Part shown: positions 1 through 5,037 of the stretch, piece after piece
How the letters are laid out: every line of letters starts with the position of its first letter
Numbering within the stretch: the first letter of the stretch is position 1
NCBI GenBank assembly: GCA_021811745.1
Contig: JAJZNH010000157.1
Location: 3,420-8,456 of the forward strand
DNA from: Acidobacteriota bacterium
GTDB lineage: Bacteria; Acidobacteriota; Terriglobia; Terriglobales; Acidobacteriaceae
DNA length: 5,037 nucleotides
Reading direction: 5' to 3'
The notes under the pieces: model-generated
Databases searched by the model: none
Told to the model about the DNA's origin: nothing
The model's input: only the letters and a program-made list of their open reading frames with translations
Program-made: the position numbers and the translations under genes

Positions 1-1206
1 GTGTCCCCAGACTACTTCAAGGCATTAAGCGGCCTGATCGAGAGCGAGCCGCTGAGCGCCTGGAAGAGCTATCTGCGCTGGCATGTGTTGCACGGCCAGG
101 CCCAGGATCTACCCAAAGCCTTCTTCGATGCGAATTTTGACTTCTTCTCAAAGACCCTGGCCGGCCAAAAACAACCGATGCCGCGCTGGAAGATGTGTAC
201 CCGGATGACCGATCAGGCCATGGGAGAGGCGGTCGGCCAGGATTGGGTAAAACAAAACTTTCCTCCCGCGGCCAAGCAAAGGACAGACCAGATGGTGGCG
301 GCGCTCGAAAAGGCACTGTCCCAGGACATCCAGACACTACCATGGATGACGGAGACCACGAAGAAGGCCGCCGAGCAAAAGCTGGCTATGATCCGCAACA
401 AGATCGGCTATCCGTCAAAGTGGCGCGACTATTCCAGTCTCAAGGTCTCCCCGGACAACCTGATTGGAAATCTGCACCGGAGCGCGGTCTTCGAACGCAA
501 CTACAATTACGCCAAACTAGGCAAGCCGCCTGACGAGCAGGAGTGGGACATGACGCCGCCCACGGTGAACGCCTACTACGATCCGTCGTTCAACGATATC
601 AACTTCCCGGCGGGCATTCTGCAGCCGCCATTCTTCGACTTCAGGGCTGACCCGGCGGTGAACTTCGGCGGCATCGGCGTAGTGATCGGCCACGAGATGA
701 CGCACGGCTTCGATGACCAAGGGTCGCAGTACGACGGCCACGGCAATCTGCGGACATGGTGGACGCCGGCAGATCGCAAGGCCTTCGATGAGCGGACCGC
801 GTGCATCGCCAAGGAGTATAGCGGCTTTGTGGCCGCTCCGGCACAGGGCAATACGCCCGCCCAGCATTTGAACGGTCGACTCACGCTGGGCGAGAACACC
901 GCTGACAACGGTGGCTTGCGCATCGCTTACATGGCACTGCTGGATACTCTGGCGGCGGAAGGCAAATCCATCAACGAAAAGGTTGGCGGATACACCGAGG
1001 CGCAGCGCTATTTCATCGCCTTTGCACAGGTTTGGTGCCAGAACCAAACCGAGCAATATGCGAGACAGGCTGCGCTGGTTGACCCACATTCGCCTGGCAA
1101 ATGGCGCGTGAACGGCACGGTTCAAAACTTTAGCGCGTTTGGCAAGGCTTTCGGTTGCACCAAGGGCCAGCCGATGTACCCGGTCAACTCTTGCCGCGTG
1201 TGGTAG
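1..1206 (+). CDS. M13 family (neprilysin-like) zinc metallopeptidase, C-terminal part; 5' end outside window
   Basis: The product is a zinc endopeptidase of family M13 (neprilysin/PepO type), which cleaves peptides in the periplasm or outside the cell. The visible 401 residues cover the end of the M13 N-terminal domain (to about residue 135) and the whole catalytic domain (about 190-401). Seen directly: substrate-binding NAYY at 190-193 followed by FPAGILQPPFF; zinc motif HEMTH at 231-235 continuing as GFDDQG; GENTAD with third zinc ligand E298 and D302; DPHSPG with H363, and R369, matching neprilysin H711 and R717 in order and spacing; and the family's C-terminal CRVW. NAYY and HExxH are 41 residues apart, as in human neprilysin. 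Family members are usually 650-750 residues, so about 270-300 residues are missing upstream; the GTG at base 1 is an internal Val codon, not the start. The catalytic set is complete and the frame is open throughout, so the enzyme is probably active. The stop is TAG at 1204-1206. A 274-base gap separates it from the next gene, so it is probably its own transcription unit. Confidence 0.96.
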   Translation: MSPDYFKALSGLIESEPLSAWKSYLRWHVLHGQAQDLPKAFFDANFDFFSKTLAGQKQPMPRWKMCTRMTDQAMGEAVGQDWVKQNFPPAAKQRTDQMVAALEKALSQDIQTLPWMTETTKKAAEQKLAMIRNKIGYPSKWRDYSSLKVSPDNLIGNLHRSAVFERNYNYAKLGKPPDEQEWDMTPPTVNAYYDPSFNDINFPAGILQPPFFDFRADPAVNFGGIGVVIGHEMTHGFDDQGSQYDGHGNLRTWWTPADRKAFDERTACIAKEYSGFVAAPAQGNTPAQHLNGRLTLGENTADNGGLRIAYMALLDTLAAEGKSINEKVGGYTEAQRYFIAFAQVWCQNQTEQYARQAALVDPHSPGKWRVNGTVQNFSAFGKAFGCTKGQPMYPVNSCRVW

Positions 1207-1342
1207 GCTCGACCCGCGTGGTGATGTTTGACCTTTTTAGGCCGTCCAATCGGCAAATGCACTCAACCCCAAGGGCCAAAGACGACTGAAGTAAGAACCA
1301 GCGAGCATTGGCAGCAGCGACGACACAGCCCTGGCGAAGACC

Positions 1343-1363
1343 TGGTTTGCCGGCCGGAAACCA
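1343..1363. promoter_or_regulatory. imperfect 21-bp dyad, possible operator or hairpin
   Basis: The arms TGGTTT (1343-1348) and AAACCA (1358-1363) are perfect inverted repeats around a GC-rich 9-base centre. Across the 21 bases, 8 of 10 symmetric pairs match. The centre lies about 40 bases upstream of the promoter-like TACAAT at 1392-1397. This could be a regulator binding site for the lipoprotein gene at 1481, or an RNA hairpin downstream of the peptidase gene. No T-run follows it, so it is not a standard intrinsic terminator. The symmetry is seen; the role is inferred. Confidence 0.3.
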
Positions 1364-1387
1364 AGACTAGGCACAACCCGCCGTCGC

Positions 1388-1397
1388 CTTTTACAAT
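1388..1397 (+). promoter_or_regulatory. putative -10 promoter region (CTTTTACAAT) of first propeller lipoprotein gene
   Basis: TACAAT at 1392-1397 differs from the bacterial -10 consensus TATAAT by one base. It lies 83 bases before the ATG at 1481. The 10-mer CTTTTACAAT recurs exactly at 4376-4385, again 60-90 bases before a lipoprotein of the same family. No good -35 (TTGACA-like) is visible 16-18 bases upstream, so the call rests on the -10 match and the recurrence. Confidence 0.35.
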
Positions 1398-1470
1398 GCA
1401 TCAGGGACCCGTCCCAACCCAGCATTGCTCGGGAACGATCAAACTTGGCGGCGCAGGCCTGACCAGGATG

Positions 1471-1475
1471 AAGGA
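1471..1475 (+). promoter_or_regulatory. ribosome binding site AAGGA of first propeller lipoprotein
   Basis: AAGGA lies 5 bases before the ATG at 1481. It has the same core and spacing as the site before the gene at 4452. Nearby ATGs at 1468 and 1476 are in other frames, so this site supports 1481 as the start. Confidence 0.75.
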
Positions 1476-1480
1476 ATGGC

Positions 1481-2872
1481 ATGAAGTTTAGGAAACTCGG
1501 CAAGATACTTCTGATAGGCACCCTCTCGGTTGGCGTCATCCTCGGCGTTTCGTCTTGCGTTGTTAGTTATACGGTCGGCTATTTGTTCGTCACCGGGCTG
1601 GTGACCGCCCAACCCACCGGCAACGGCATCATCAGCGGCTTCAAGATCGGCCACAACAGAGGCCTCTTGACGCAGATCAACGGTCTGCCGGTCTCCTCGG
1701 GAGGGGCCAACCCGGTGCGCGCCGTGCTGACCTCCGGGAGCCGCTTCCTTTATGTTCTCAACCGCGGCGTGAATGCCCAGGGCGGTTTGAACTGCACCAC
1801 GGCGGACCCCTGCCAGAACTCGAACATCACCCAGTTCTCGGTGGGCGGAAACGGAATTCTCACTCCGCAGAAGACCTTTTTCTCCCAGGGGGTCAACCCC
1901 TTCCGCATCATTGTGGATGTCACCGGCAACTACCTAATGGTGCTTGACCACGATGCCCCCGACAACTACGCAGCCTCCTACAATCCGGCCACCAATGGCT
2001 GCACTTTGGCGCTGGGAACGGGAGTAAAGACCTGCGGAGACATTACCGTCTTTCAGATCAATCAGACGACGGGCCGCCTGTCGCTGGTGCCCAATGCTCA
2101 AGTCACTCAGGCCAGCGGGGTGCCGATCAACTACTTTCCGGTCCCGGCCAACCCTGTCGATTTTGTGATGGCTGCGAGCGGATCGAATAGCGTCGTTCTC
2201 ACGCTAACCGGAGGCACGGCCGGCGGGTCATTCCCCTATACCGGAGGGACCGCAGTGTGGCCATACGCCTACTCCCCAGTGAGCGGACAACTGACCCTCA
2301 CGCAGAACAGCGTTCAGCCACTGAGCATCACAGGCGGCACGGCAATTGTCGAAGCAAACAGCGTGATTTATGTGCTCGATAACGAGCCCATCACGACTTC
2401 GTTCAACGGAAGCAATGTCTCCGCCCCCAGCCAGATTCTACCCTTTACCGTGGGCGCCAACGGTGCGCTCCAGGCCGAGAGCAGCGGCATAATCCCCGAC
2501 GACCCCACTCTTGCCAACCCGATTGAGCTCTTGCTGGAACACGGTGGCAAATTCCTTTATGTGGCCAACCAAGGGAACAACGCCGTGGGGATCAACTCGC
2601 AAAGTGGCATTTCCGGCTATTTCCTCACCACCTCTCCCTCTTATCAGGTCAGTTTCCTCGCCGACAACCCGTTTGGCTCGGGCGCCGGCCCCCAGTGCAT
2701 CGTTGAGGATCCATCGAACCAGTTTGTCTACACGGCCAATTACAACGACTCGAGCGTAACCGGCAGGTTCGTCGATGTGAATTCCGGCTCGCTCGATACC
2801 CTGCGAGTTGTCAGCGATTACCCACTCCAGGGACCGGCCACCTGGTGCCTGATGGACGGCCGTACGCAGTAG
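1481..2872 (+). CDS. lactonase-like beta-propeller lipoprotein (paralog 1)
   Basis: This 463-residue lipoprotein is predicted to be exported by Sec and lipid-anchored. The signal peptide has basic residues K2, R4, K5 and K8, a hydrophobic core at 9-25, and lipobox V-S-S-C with C26. The rest is a beta-propeller of the YVTN / lactonase-like (PF10282-type) kind. Recurrent strand motifs are FLYVLN at 89-94, YLMVLD from 151, VIYVLD at 295-300, FLYVAN at 358-363 and FVYTAN at 415-420. Each is typically preceded by a turn such as NP or DPSN and followed by a strand like ITQFSVGGNGILTP. Two cysteine pairs, C105/C111 and C174/C185, flank surface loops and may form disulfides; C406 and C456 are further possibilities. 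The start is fixed by AAGGA five bases upstream and by the signal peptide. PF10282 includes 6-phosphogluconolactonase, but I see no basis for claiming that activity: secreted propellers of this kind have no established substrate. It is the first of three tandem paralogs; the next begins 180 bases after its TAG stop. Confidence 0.88.
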   Translation: MKFRKLGKILLIGTLSVGVILGVSSCVVSYTVGYLFVTGLVTAQPTGNGIISGFKIGHNRGLLTQINGLPVSSGGANPVRAVLTSGSRFLYVLNRGVNAQGGLNCTTADPCQNSNITQFSVGGNGILTPQKTFFSQGVNPFRIIVDVTGNYLMVLDHDAPDNYAASYNPATNGCTLALGTGVKTCGDITVFQINQTTGRLSLVPNAQVTQASGVPINYFPVPANPVDFVMAASGSNSVVLTLTGGTAGGSFPYTGGTAVWPYAYSPVSGQLTLTQNSVQPLSITGGTAIVEANSVIYVLDNEPITTSFNGSNVSAPSQILPFTVGANGALQAESSGIIPDDPTLANPIELLLEHGGKFLYVANQGNNAVGINSQSGISGYFLTTSPSYQVSFLADNPFGSGAGPQCIVEDPSNQFVYTANYNDSSVTGRFVDVNSGSLDTLRVVSDYPLQGPATWCLMDGRTQ

Positions 2873-3029
2873 AAGGGCGGCGGACTGGGGCGGGACGCAA
2901 CATGTTACCAGCCGCTCCGGGATTCTGAAATCTGTTGTGGTGGGTGAGGATACAGTCAGATGCCGGACGCGGCTTTCCAGGGCGCCCGGGAATTGAACTC
3001 AAAAAAGAGAATGGCGAGGCCGCAATTTT

Positions 3030-3052
3030 GGCCCATTGACGAAACAATGCAC
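3030..3052 (+). promoter_or_regulatory. degenerate translation leader of paralog 2 (weakened ribosome site)
   Basis: The leader reads GGCCCATTGACGAA, then ACAA, then TGCAC, then ATG. The equivalent leader at 4431-4451 reads GGCCCATGACGAA, then GGAA, then GCGC, then ATG. The two are clearly homologous, but the Shine-Dalgarno core AAGGAA of the third gene is AAACAA here, leaving no good ribosome site. The ATG at 3047 is also in frame and would add only Met-His. The start at 3053 is preferred because it puts the lipobox cysteine at residue 26, as in both paralogs. Confidence 0.5.
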
Positions 3053-3391
3053 ATGAAGTTGAAAAAATCGAGCCAGCTTGCGTTGGTTTCTGTTGCCAGC
3101 CTCTGCATTGCCCTGCTGGTCACTGCCTGTCAGCAAATCACGCAAACACTCACCGTAGATTTTATGTATGTGGCCAGCTCCAAAGCATTTGGGCCCAATC
3201 AGTATGGTCTGGTCGATGTCTTTGAGATCAACTCAGAGTCGGGCCGCCTGCGGCAGATACCTACTTCTCCCTTCCCTTCGGGTGGGCGTGATCCGGTGGC
3301 GGAAGCTGTCTCGTCGAATTATGACAGTCTGTTTGTGGTCAATGAGGACGACAACAACATCGTTCAGTTTGTCATTCCTATGACACGGTGA
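3053..3391 (+). CDS. N-terminal fragment of paralog 2: lipoprotein signal and first propeller blade
   Basis: The fragment is 112 residues from the ATG at 3053. The signal peptide has K2, K4 and K5, a hydrophobic core at 9-22, and lipobox V-T-A-C with C26. The mature part runs from the first strand TVDFMYVASS through DVFEINSESGRLR and SPFPSGGRDPV to LFVVNEDDNNIVQF. By hand alignment about 32 of 75 positions are identical to the third paralog. It ends in PMTR-TGA, which is out of register with the family. Earlier in-frame ATGs (2960, 3011, 3047) exist, but using them would push the signal peptide inward. Without the other blades this piece should not fold as a propeller, so it is probably non-functional unless the frame break is an artefact. 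Confidence 0.72.
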   Translation: MKLKKSSQLALVSVASLCIALLVTACQQITQTLTVDFMYVASSKAFGPNQYGLVDVFEINSESGRLRQIPTSPFPSGGRDPVAEAVSSNYDSLFVVNEDDNNIVQFVIPMTR

Positions 3392-4314
3392 ATACGCCAG
3401 GAATCTTCCCCTTAGCGCTGGCGGTAAGTAAATCGGACATGTTCGTCGCCGATCTCTACCAGCCGCTTCCGATCTGTTCCGATGCGGACCCATGCTCCGG
3501 CTCGATTGCCGTTTATCCACTCACTGCGGGCACCAGTTCAACCCCCACCGCTATAGGACCTCCGGCCACCAACGCAGCCATCAGCGCCAACTATTGGCCG
3601 CTGACGCTTGCGGGCAGAAGCGCCTCGGACATAATCGTGCCCACCGGAGTCAATGTTCTTGATTCTGGCGCCTATGTCTACGTTACCGGTTACGACTCTT
3701 CGGTCACGCCCAGCGTGGGCTACATCTTTGGCTTCTCGGTCGGCCCGGGAGGAGTACTGACGCCTCTGAGCGGCTCGCCGTACCGAGCGGGAACACAACC
3801 CTCGGCGATCGCCAGCGATGCTACGAGTTCTTACGTCTACGCCACCGACTACGCAACTGGTCAGGTACTGGGCTACACCGTAAATTCCGGGAACTTGGTT
3901 CCGATGACGACCGGCACGAACGGCACCAACGAGTTTCCTGCGGGCAACCAGCCGAGCGCAATCGTGGTGGACCCTTCCTTCCCGTTTGTCTACGTAGCCA
4001 ACTCTCTGGATGCCACTGTGACCGCTTTCACGGTAAAGAGTGGATCCCTCATCCGCACAGGGGCCTATACCACCGGCTCGGAGCCAGTGGCCATTGGCAT
4101 CGATCCCTCGACCAATCATTTTCTTTACACCGCGAACTTTCTTGGCAACAATGTTTCGGGCTTTCAGTTGAGTCAGACCGACGGATCGCTGCTAGTTTCG
4201 CAGTTTTCACCCTCTGGGGCCGACGCTAACCCAACCGCAGTGGCGGCCATTCCGCACAACGGTACGGGCGCTGGGGTTTCAGGCCCAGGAATTACGGGCT
4301 CGGGAACACCGTAG
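3388..4314 (+). CDS. C-terminal fragment of paralog 2: remaining beta-propeller blades
   Basis: This is an open frame of 308 residues counted from a GTG at 3388, but the family match already begins upstream at about 3379 in the same frame, so this GTG is not the original start. It carries classic propeller repeats: YVYVTG from 96, YVYATDYATGQVLGY from 149, FVYVANSLDATVTAF from 200 and FLYTANFLGNNVSGF from 245, each preceded by turns such as QPSAIVVDPSF or EPVAIGIDPST. C30 and C36 frame an ADPC loop like the one in paralog 1. The tail is Gly-rich (HNGTGAGVSGPGITGSG). The GTG overlaps the preceding TGA as GTGA, an arrangement that can allow coupled reinitiation. However, there is no Shine-Dalgarno sequence and no signal peptide, so an independent product would stay in the cytoplasm without its first blade. 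The coding character is strong; expression as a separate protein is doubtful. Confidence 0.72.
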   Translation: MNTPGIFPLALAVSKSDMFVADLYQPLPICSDADPCSGSIAVYPLTAGTSSTPTAIGPPATNAAISANYWPLTLAGRSASDIIVPTGVNVLDSGAYVYVTGYDSSVTPSVGYIFGFSVGPGGVLTPLSGSPYRAGTQPSAIASDATSSYVYATDYATGQVLGYTVNSGNLVPMTTGTNGTNEFPAGNQPSAIVVDPSFPFVYVANSLDATVTAFTVKSGSLIRTGAYTTGSEPVAIGIDPSTNHFLYTANFLGNNVSGFQLSQTDGSLLVSQFSPSGADANPTAVAAIPHNGTGAGVSGPGITGSGTP

Positions 4315-4330
4315 CATGAGGCCACTCATC

Positions 4331-4353
4331 GGCTCTGCGCTGGAAGCGGAGCC
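4331..4353 (+). other. stem-loop shortly after the stop of paralog 2
   Basis: GGCTC (4331-4335) pairs with GAGCC (4349-4353), and CGC (4338-4340) with GCG (4346-4348), leaving a 2-base bulge and a TGGAA loop. It begins 17 bases after the TAG stop. No T-run follows directly, so it may protect the mRNA 3' end or act in an alternative fold with the next hairpin, with which it shares GAGCC. A smaller perfect hairpin, ATGAG/CTCAT with a GCCA loop, lies just before it at 4316-4329. Confidence 0.35.
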
Positions 4354-4380
4354 TGTGGTCATCCCCCGTAGCAGGCTTTT
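4349..4380 (+). terminator. possible weak intrinsic terminator
   Basis: AGCCTG (4350-4355) pairs with CAGGCT (4372-4377); G4349 and T4378 can add a wobble pair. Only a short T-run (TTTT 4377-4380, its first base used in the stem) follows. The 16-base loop is large and the T-run short, so termination would be weak at best. The T-run also begins the promoter-like element CTTTTACAAT, so the same bases could serve either role. Confidence 0.25.
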
Positions 4381-4385
4381 ACAAT
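4376..4385 (+). promoter_or_regulatory. putative -10 promoter region (CTTTTACAAT) of paralog 3
   Basis: This is an exact copy of the 10-mer at 1388-1397. TACAAT at 4380-4385 is one base off the -10 consensus and lies 66 bases before the ATG at 4452. No TTGACA-like -35 is visible at standard spacing. A short inverted repeat, AACTT-AAC-AAGTT (4397-4409), lies just downstream, near the expected transcript start. Confidence 0.35.
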
Positions 4386-4441
4386 AGCCACGGGGCAACT
4401 TAACAAGTTTTGAGGGGGCTTGAAACCGATGGCCCATGACG

Positions 4442-4446
4442 AAGGA
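4442..4446 (+). promoter_or_regulatory. ribosome binding site AAGGA of paralog 3
   Basis: AAGGA lies within GAAGGAAG, five bases before the ATG at 4452. Core and spacing match paralog 1. It fixes the start and is the intact version of the degenerate leader before 3053. Confidence 0.75.
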
Positions 4447-4451
4447 AGCGC

Positions 4452-5037
4452 ATGAAGTCTAGCAAATTGAGCCACCTCTTTCTGGTCTCGGCATTGGGCC
4501 TGGTGGTGGCCTCTCTCTTGTCCGGTTGCTTGATCACCACCATCGACTGGCTGTTTGCGGCGGACTCTACAGGATCTTCACCTGGCAGCAGCGGCCAGAT
4601 CGAAGTCTATGCGGTAGACTCCGAATCGGGTGCGTTGCGCCCCGCCCACCAGCCTCTCTTCCCTTCGGGCGGGACCAACCCAGTTGCCTTGGCGGCCACC
4701 TCTGACTATGCCAATCTCTACGTCGCCAACCAGGGGAACAATACTATTGTTCACTTCAGCATTGCCTATATGGGCGGTCTGACGCAGAAGGACAAGATCA
4801 CGACCAGCTCTCCCCCTGTGGCCATGGTCATCAATGGCACGAACACCGACCTCTTTGTAGTCTCCGGAACCAATTCCGCCACGCTCACCGAGTACGCCAT
4901 CGGAGCAGGAGGGGCCATAGGTTCCGTGGTCGCCACAGAAACCCTTGCTCTGCCTGGCCACACGAGCGATATCCTTGTTCCCACTGCGGTTTCCGTACCG
5001 CCCAATGCCTCACTCGCCAATAACAATGCCGTATATG
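4452..5037 (+). CDS. lactonase-like beta-propeller lipoprotein (paralog 3), 3' end outside window
   Basis: An open frame of 195 full codons runs from ATG to the window edge with no stop. The signal peptide starts MKSSKLSHLF and has a hydrophobic core to residue 24 and lipobox L-S-G-C with C26, predicting a lipid-anchored exported protein. The mature part begins with the first propeller strand TTIDWLFAADS, then a Gly/Ser linker, QIEVYAVDSESGALR from about residue 49, LFPSGGTNPVALAATSDYA, and LYVANQGNNTIVHF from residue 89. It continues with GLTQKDKITTSSPPVAM, DLFVVSGTN and TEYAIGAGGAIGS, which are further blade elements. By length of its relatives (420-463 residues) slightly under half is visible. 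Unlike paralogs 1 and 2, it lacks the C-x5-C ADPC loop after the DLFVVSG strand. The substrate or ligand is unknown. The start is supported by AAGGA at 4442 and by the Cys26 position shared with both neighbours. Confidence 0.88.
   Translation, partial: MKSSKLSHLFLVSALGLVVASLLSGCLITTIDWLFAADSTGSSPGSSGQIEVYAVDSESGALRPAHQPLFPSGGTNPVALAATSDYANLYVANQGNNTIVHFSIAYMGGLTQKDKITTSSPPVAMVINGTNTDLFVVSGTNSATLTEYAIGAGGAIGSVVATETLALPGHTSDILVPTAVSVPPNASLANNNAVY

Larger units (their letters stand above)
3053..4314 (+). pseudogene. lactonase-like beta-propeller lipoprotein (paralog 2), disrupted by a frameshift near 3377
   Basis: Two adjacent reading frames together make one family member of about 420 residues: an N-terminal lipoprotein signal plus first blade (3053 to about 3376), then the remaining blades (about 3379-4314). 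The first frame matches paralog 3 up to NNIVQFVI, then runs into PMTR and a stop. The next frame, read from about 3379, gives YDTVNTPGIFPLALAV, which is what should follow. The junction needs a net gain of one base (modulo 3) to restore the frame. Paralog 3 has about 6 more residues in this loop (AYMGGLTQKDKIT), so a deletion of about 16-22 bases fits as well as a single lost base. No slippery heptamer is visible to suggest programmed frameshifting. A sequencing or assembly error cannot be excluded. Confidence 0.75.

Noticed and set aside
517..1125. Long open frame (202 codons) on the minus strand inside the peptidase gene
   Set aside because: It lies fully opposite a catalytic domain with all M13 motifs; the antisense product has no recognisable domain. 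It is a GC-driven shadow.
1194..1220. Direct repeat CCGCGTG at the end of the peptidase gene and just after it
   Set aside because: Seven bases, one copy coding for the conserved CRVW end; no mobile-element context.
1228..1256. TTGACC at 1228-1233 as a -35 box
   Set aside because: No -10-like hexamer lies 16-18 bases downstream (the sequence there is around TCGGCAA).
1228..1491. 87-codon + strand frame in the gap between the peptidase and paralog 1
   Set aside because: Composition is unlike a protein domain, it overlaps the start of paralog 1, and it covers promoter-like sequence.
1481..2872. Assigning 6-phosphogluconolactonase (pgl) to the propeller genes
   Set aside because: Only the fold family is shared; the proteins are exported lipoproteins and I cannot identify lactonase catalytic residues.
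2880..2915. Possible hairpin GCGG-A-CTGG / CCAGCCGC after the stop of paralog 1
   Set aside because: It has a bulge, a 19-base loop and no T-run; too weak to call a terminator.
2962..2976. GCCG-gacg-CGGC followed by TTT, a mini-terminator shape
   Set aside because: Only four base pairs, 90 bases past the stop; expected by chance in GC-rich DNA.
2960..3052. Upstream in-frame start extending paralog 2 by 31 residues
   Set aside because: It would bury the signal peptide and break the Cys26 alignment with both paralogs; the added residues resemble no known leader.
3361..3391. Programmed ribosomal frameshifting at the break in paralog 2
   Set aside because: No X-XXY-YYZ slippery heptamer, and the loop also appears shortened relative to paralog 3, so a deletion explains it better.
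3538..4119. 193-codon open frame on the minus strand opposite the second half of paralog 2
   Set aside because: The + strand frame has clear propeller repeats; the antisense translation is Arg/Gly-rich with no family features.
4397..4409. Inverted repeat AACTT-AAC-AAGTT near the expected transcript start of paralog 3
   Set aside because: Five-base arms are common by chance and no equivalent exists before the other paralogs; not listed as an operator.

Overview
This window most likely comes from a member of the Acidobacteriota (class Terriglobia or a close relative). That is inferred from the gene content, not from a marker gene: an M13 zinc metallopeptidase followed by tandem lactonase-like beta-propeller lipoproteins, at a moderately high GC level. 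All genes read on the + strand. No tRNA, rRNA, CRISPR array, insertion sequence or phage gene is visible.

Layout. (1) 1-1206 is the C-terminal ~400 residues of an M13 (neprilysin-type) metallopeptidase whose 5' part lies outside the window; its catalytic set is complete. (2) 1207-1480 is a 274-base gap without a gene. It holds an imperfect 21-bp dyad (1343-1363), a promoter-like CTTTTACAAT (1388-1397) and a good Shine-Dalgarno sequence. (3) 1481-2872 is an intact 463-residue beta-propeller lipoprotein. (4) 3053-4314 is a second propeller lipoprotein of the same family, split by a frameshift near 3377: the N-terminal piece ends at 3391 and the rest continues in another frame from about 3379. 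(5) 4315-4451 holds two overlapping, mutually exclusive hairpins, the same CTTTTACAAT 10-mer, and a leader homologous to the one before the broken gene. (6) 4452 to the window end is the start of a third propeller lipoprotein, open at the edge.

The three lipoproteins form a tandem paralogous array. Each begins Met-Lys, has its lipobox cysteine at exactly residue 26, and continues with the same first-strand pattern (T-V/I-G/D-aromatic-L/M-F/Y) and first propeller blade. Their fold belongs to the YVTN / lactonase-like (PF10282-type) propellers. Their real function is unknown and lactonase activity should not be assumed; they are probably outer-membrane or periplasmic surface lipoproteins. The middle copy looks like it is decaying: it is out of frame, and its Shine-Dalgarno core is altered compared with the intact homologous leader of the third copy. 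The peptidase is probably a separate transcription unit.

The most interesting items are the tandem family itself, the combined frame and ribosome-site damage in the middle copy, the C-x5-C ADPC loop shared by copies 1 and 2, and the shared promoter-like 10-mer. I see no clear evidence of a wholly new system.
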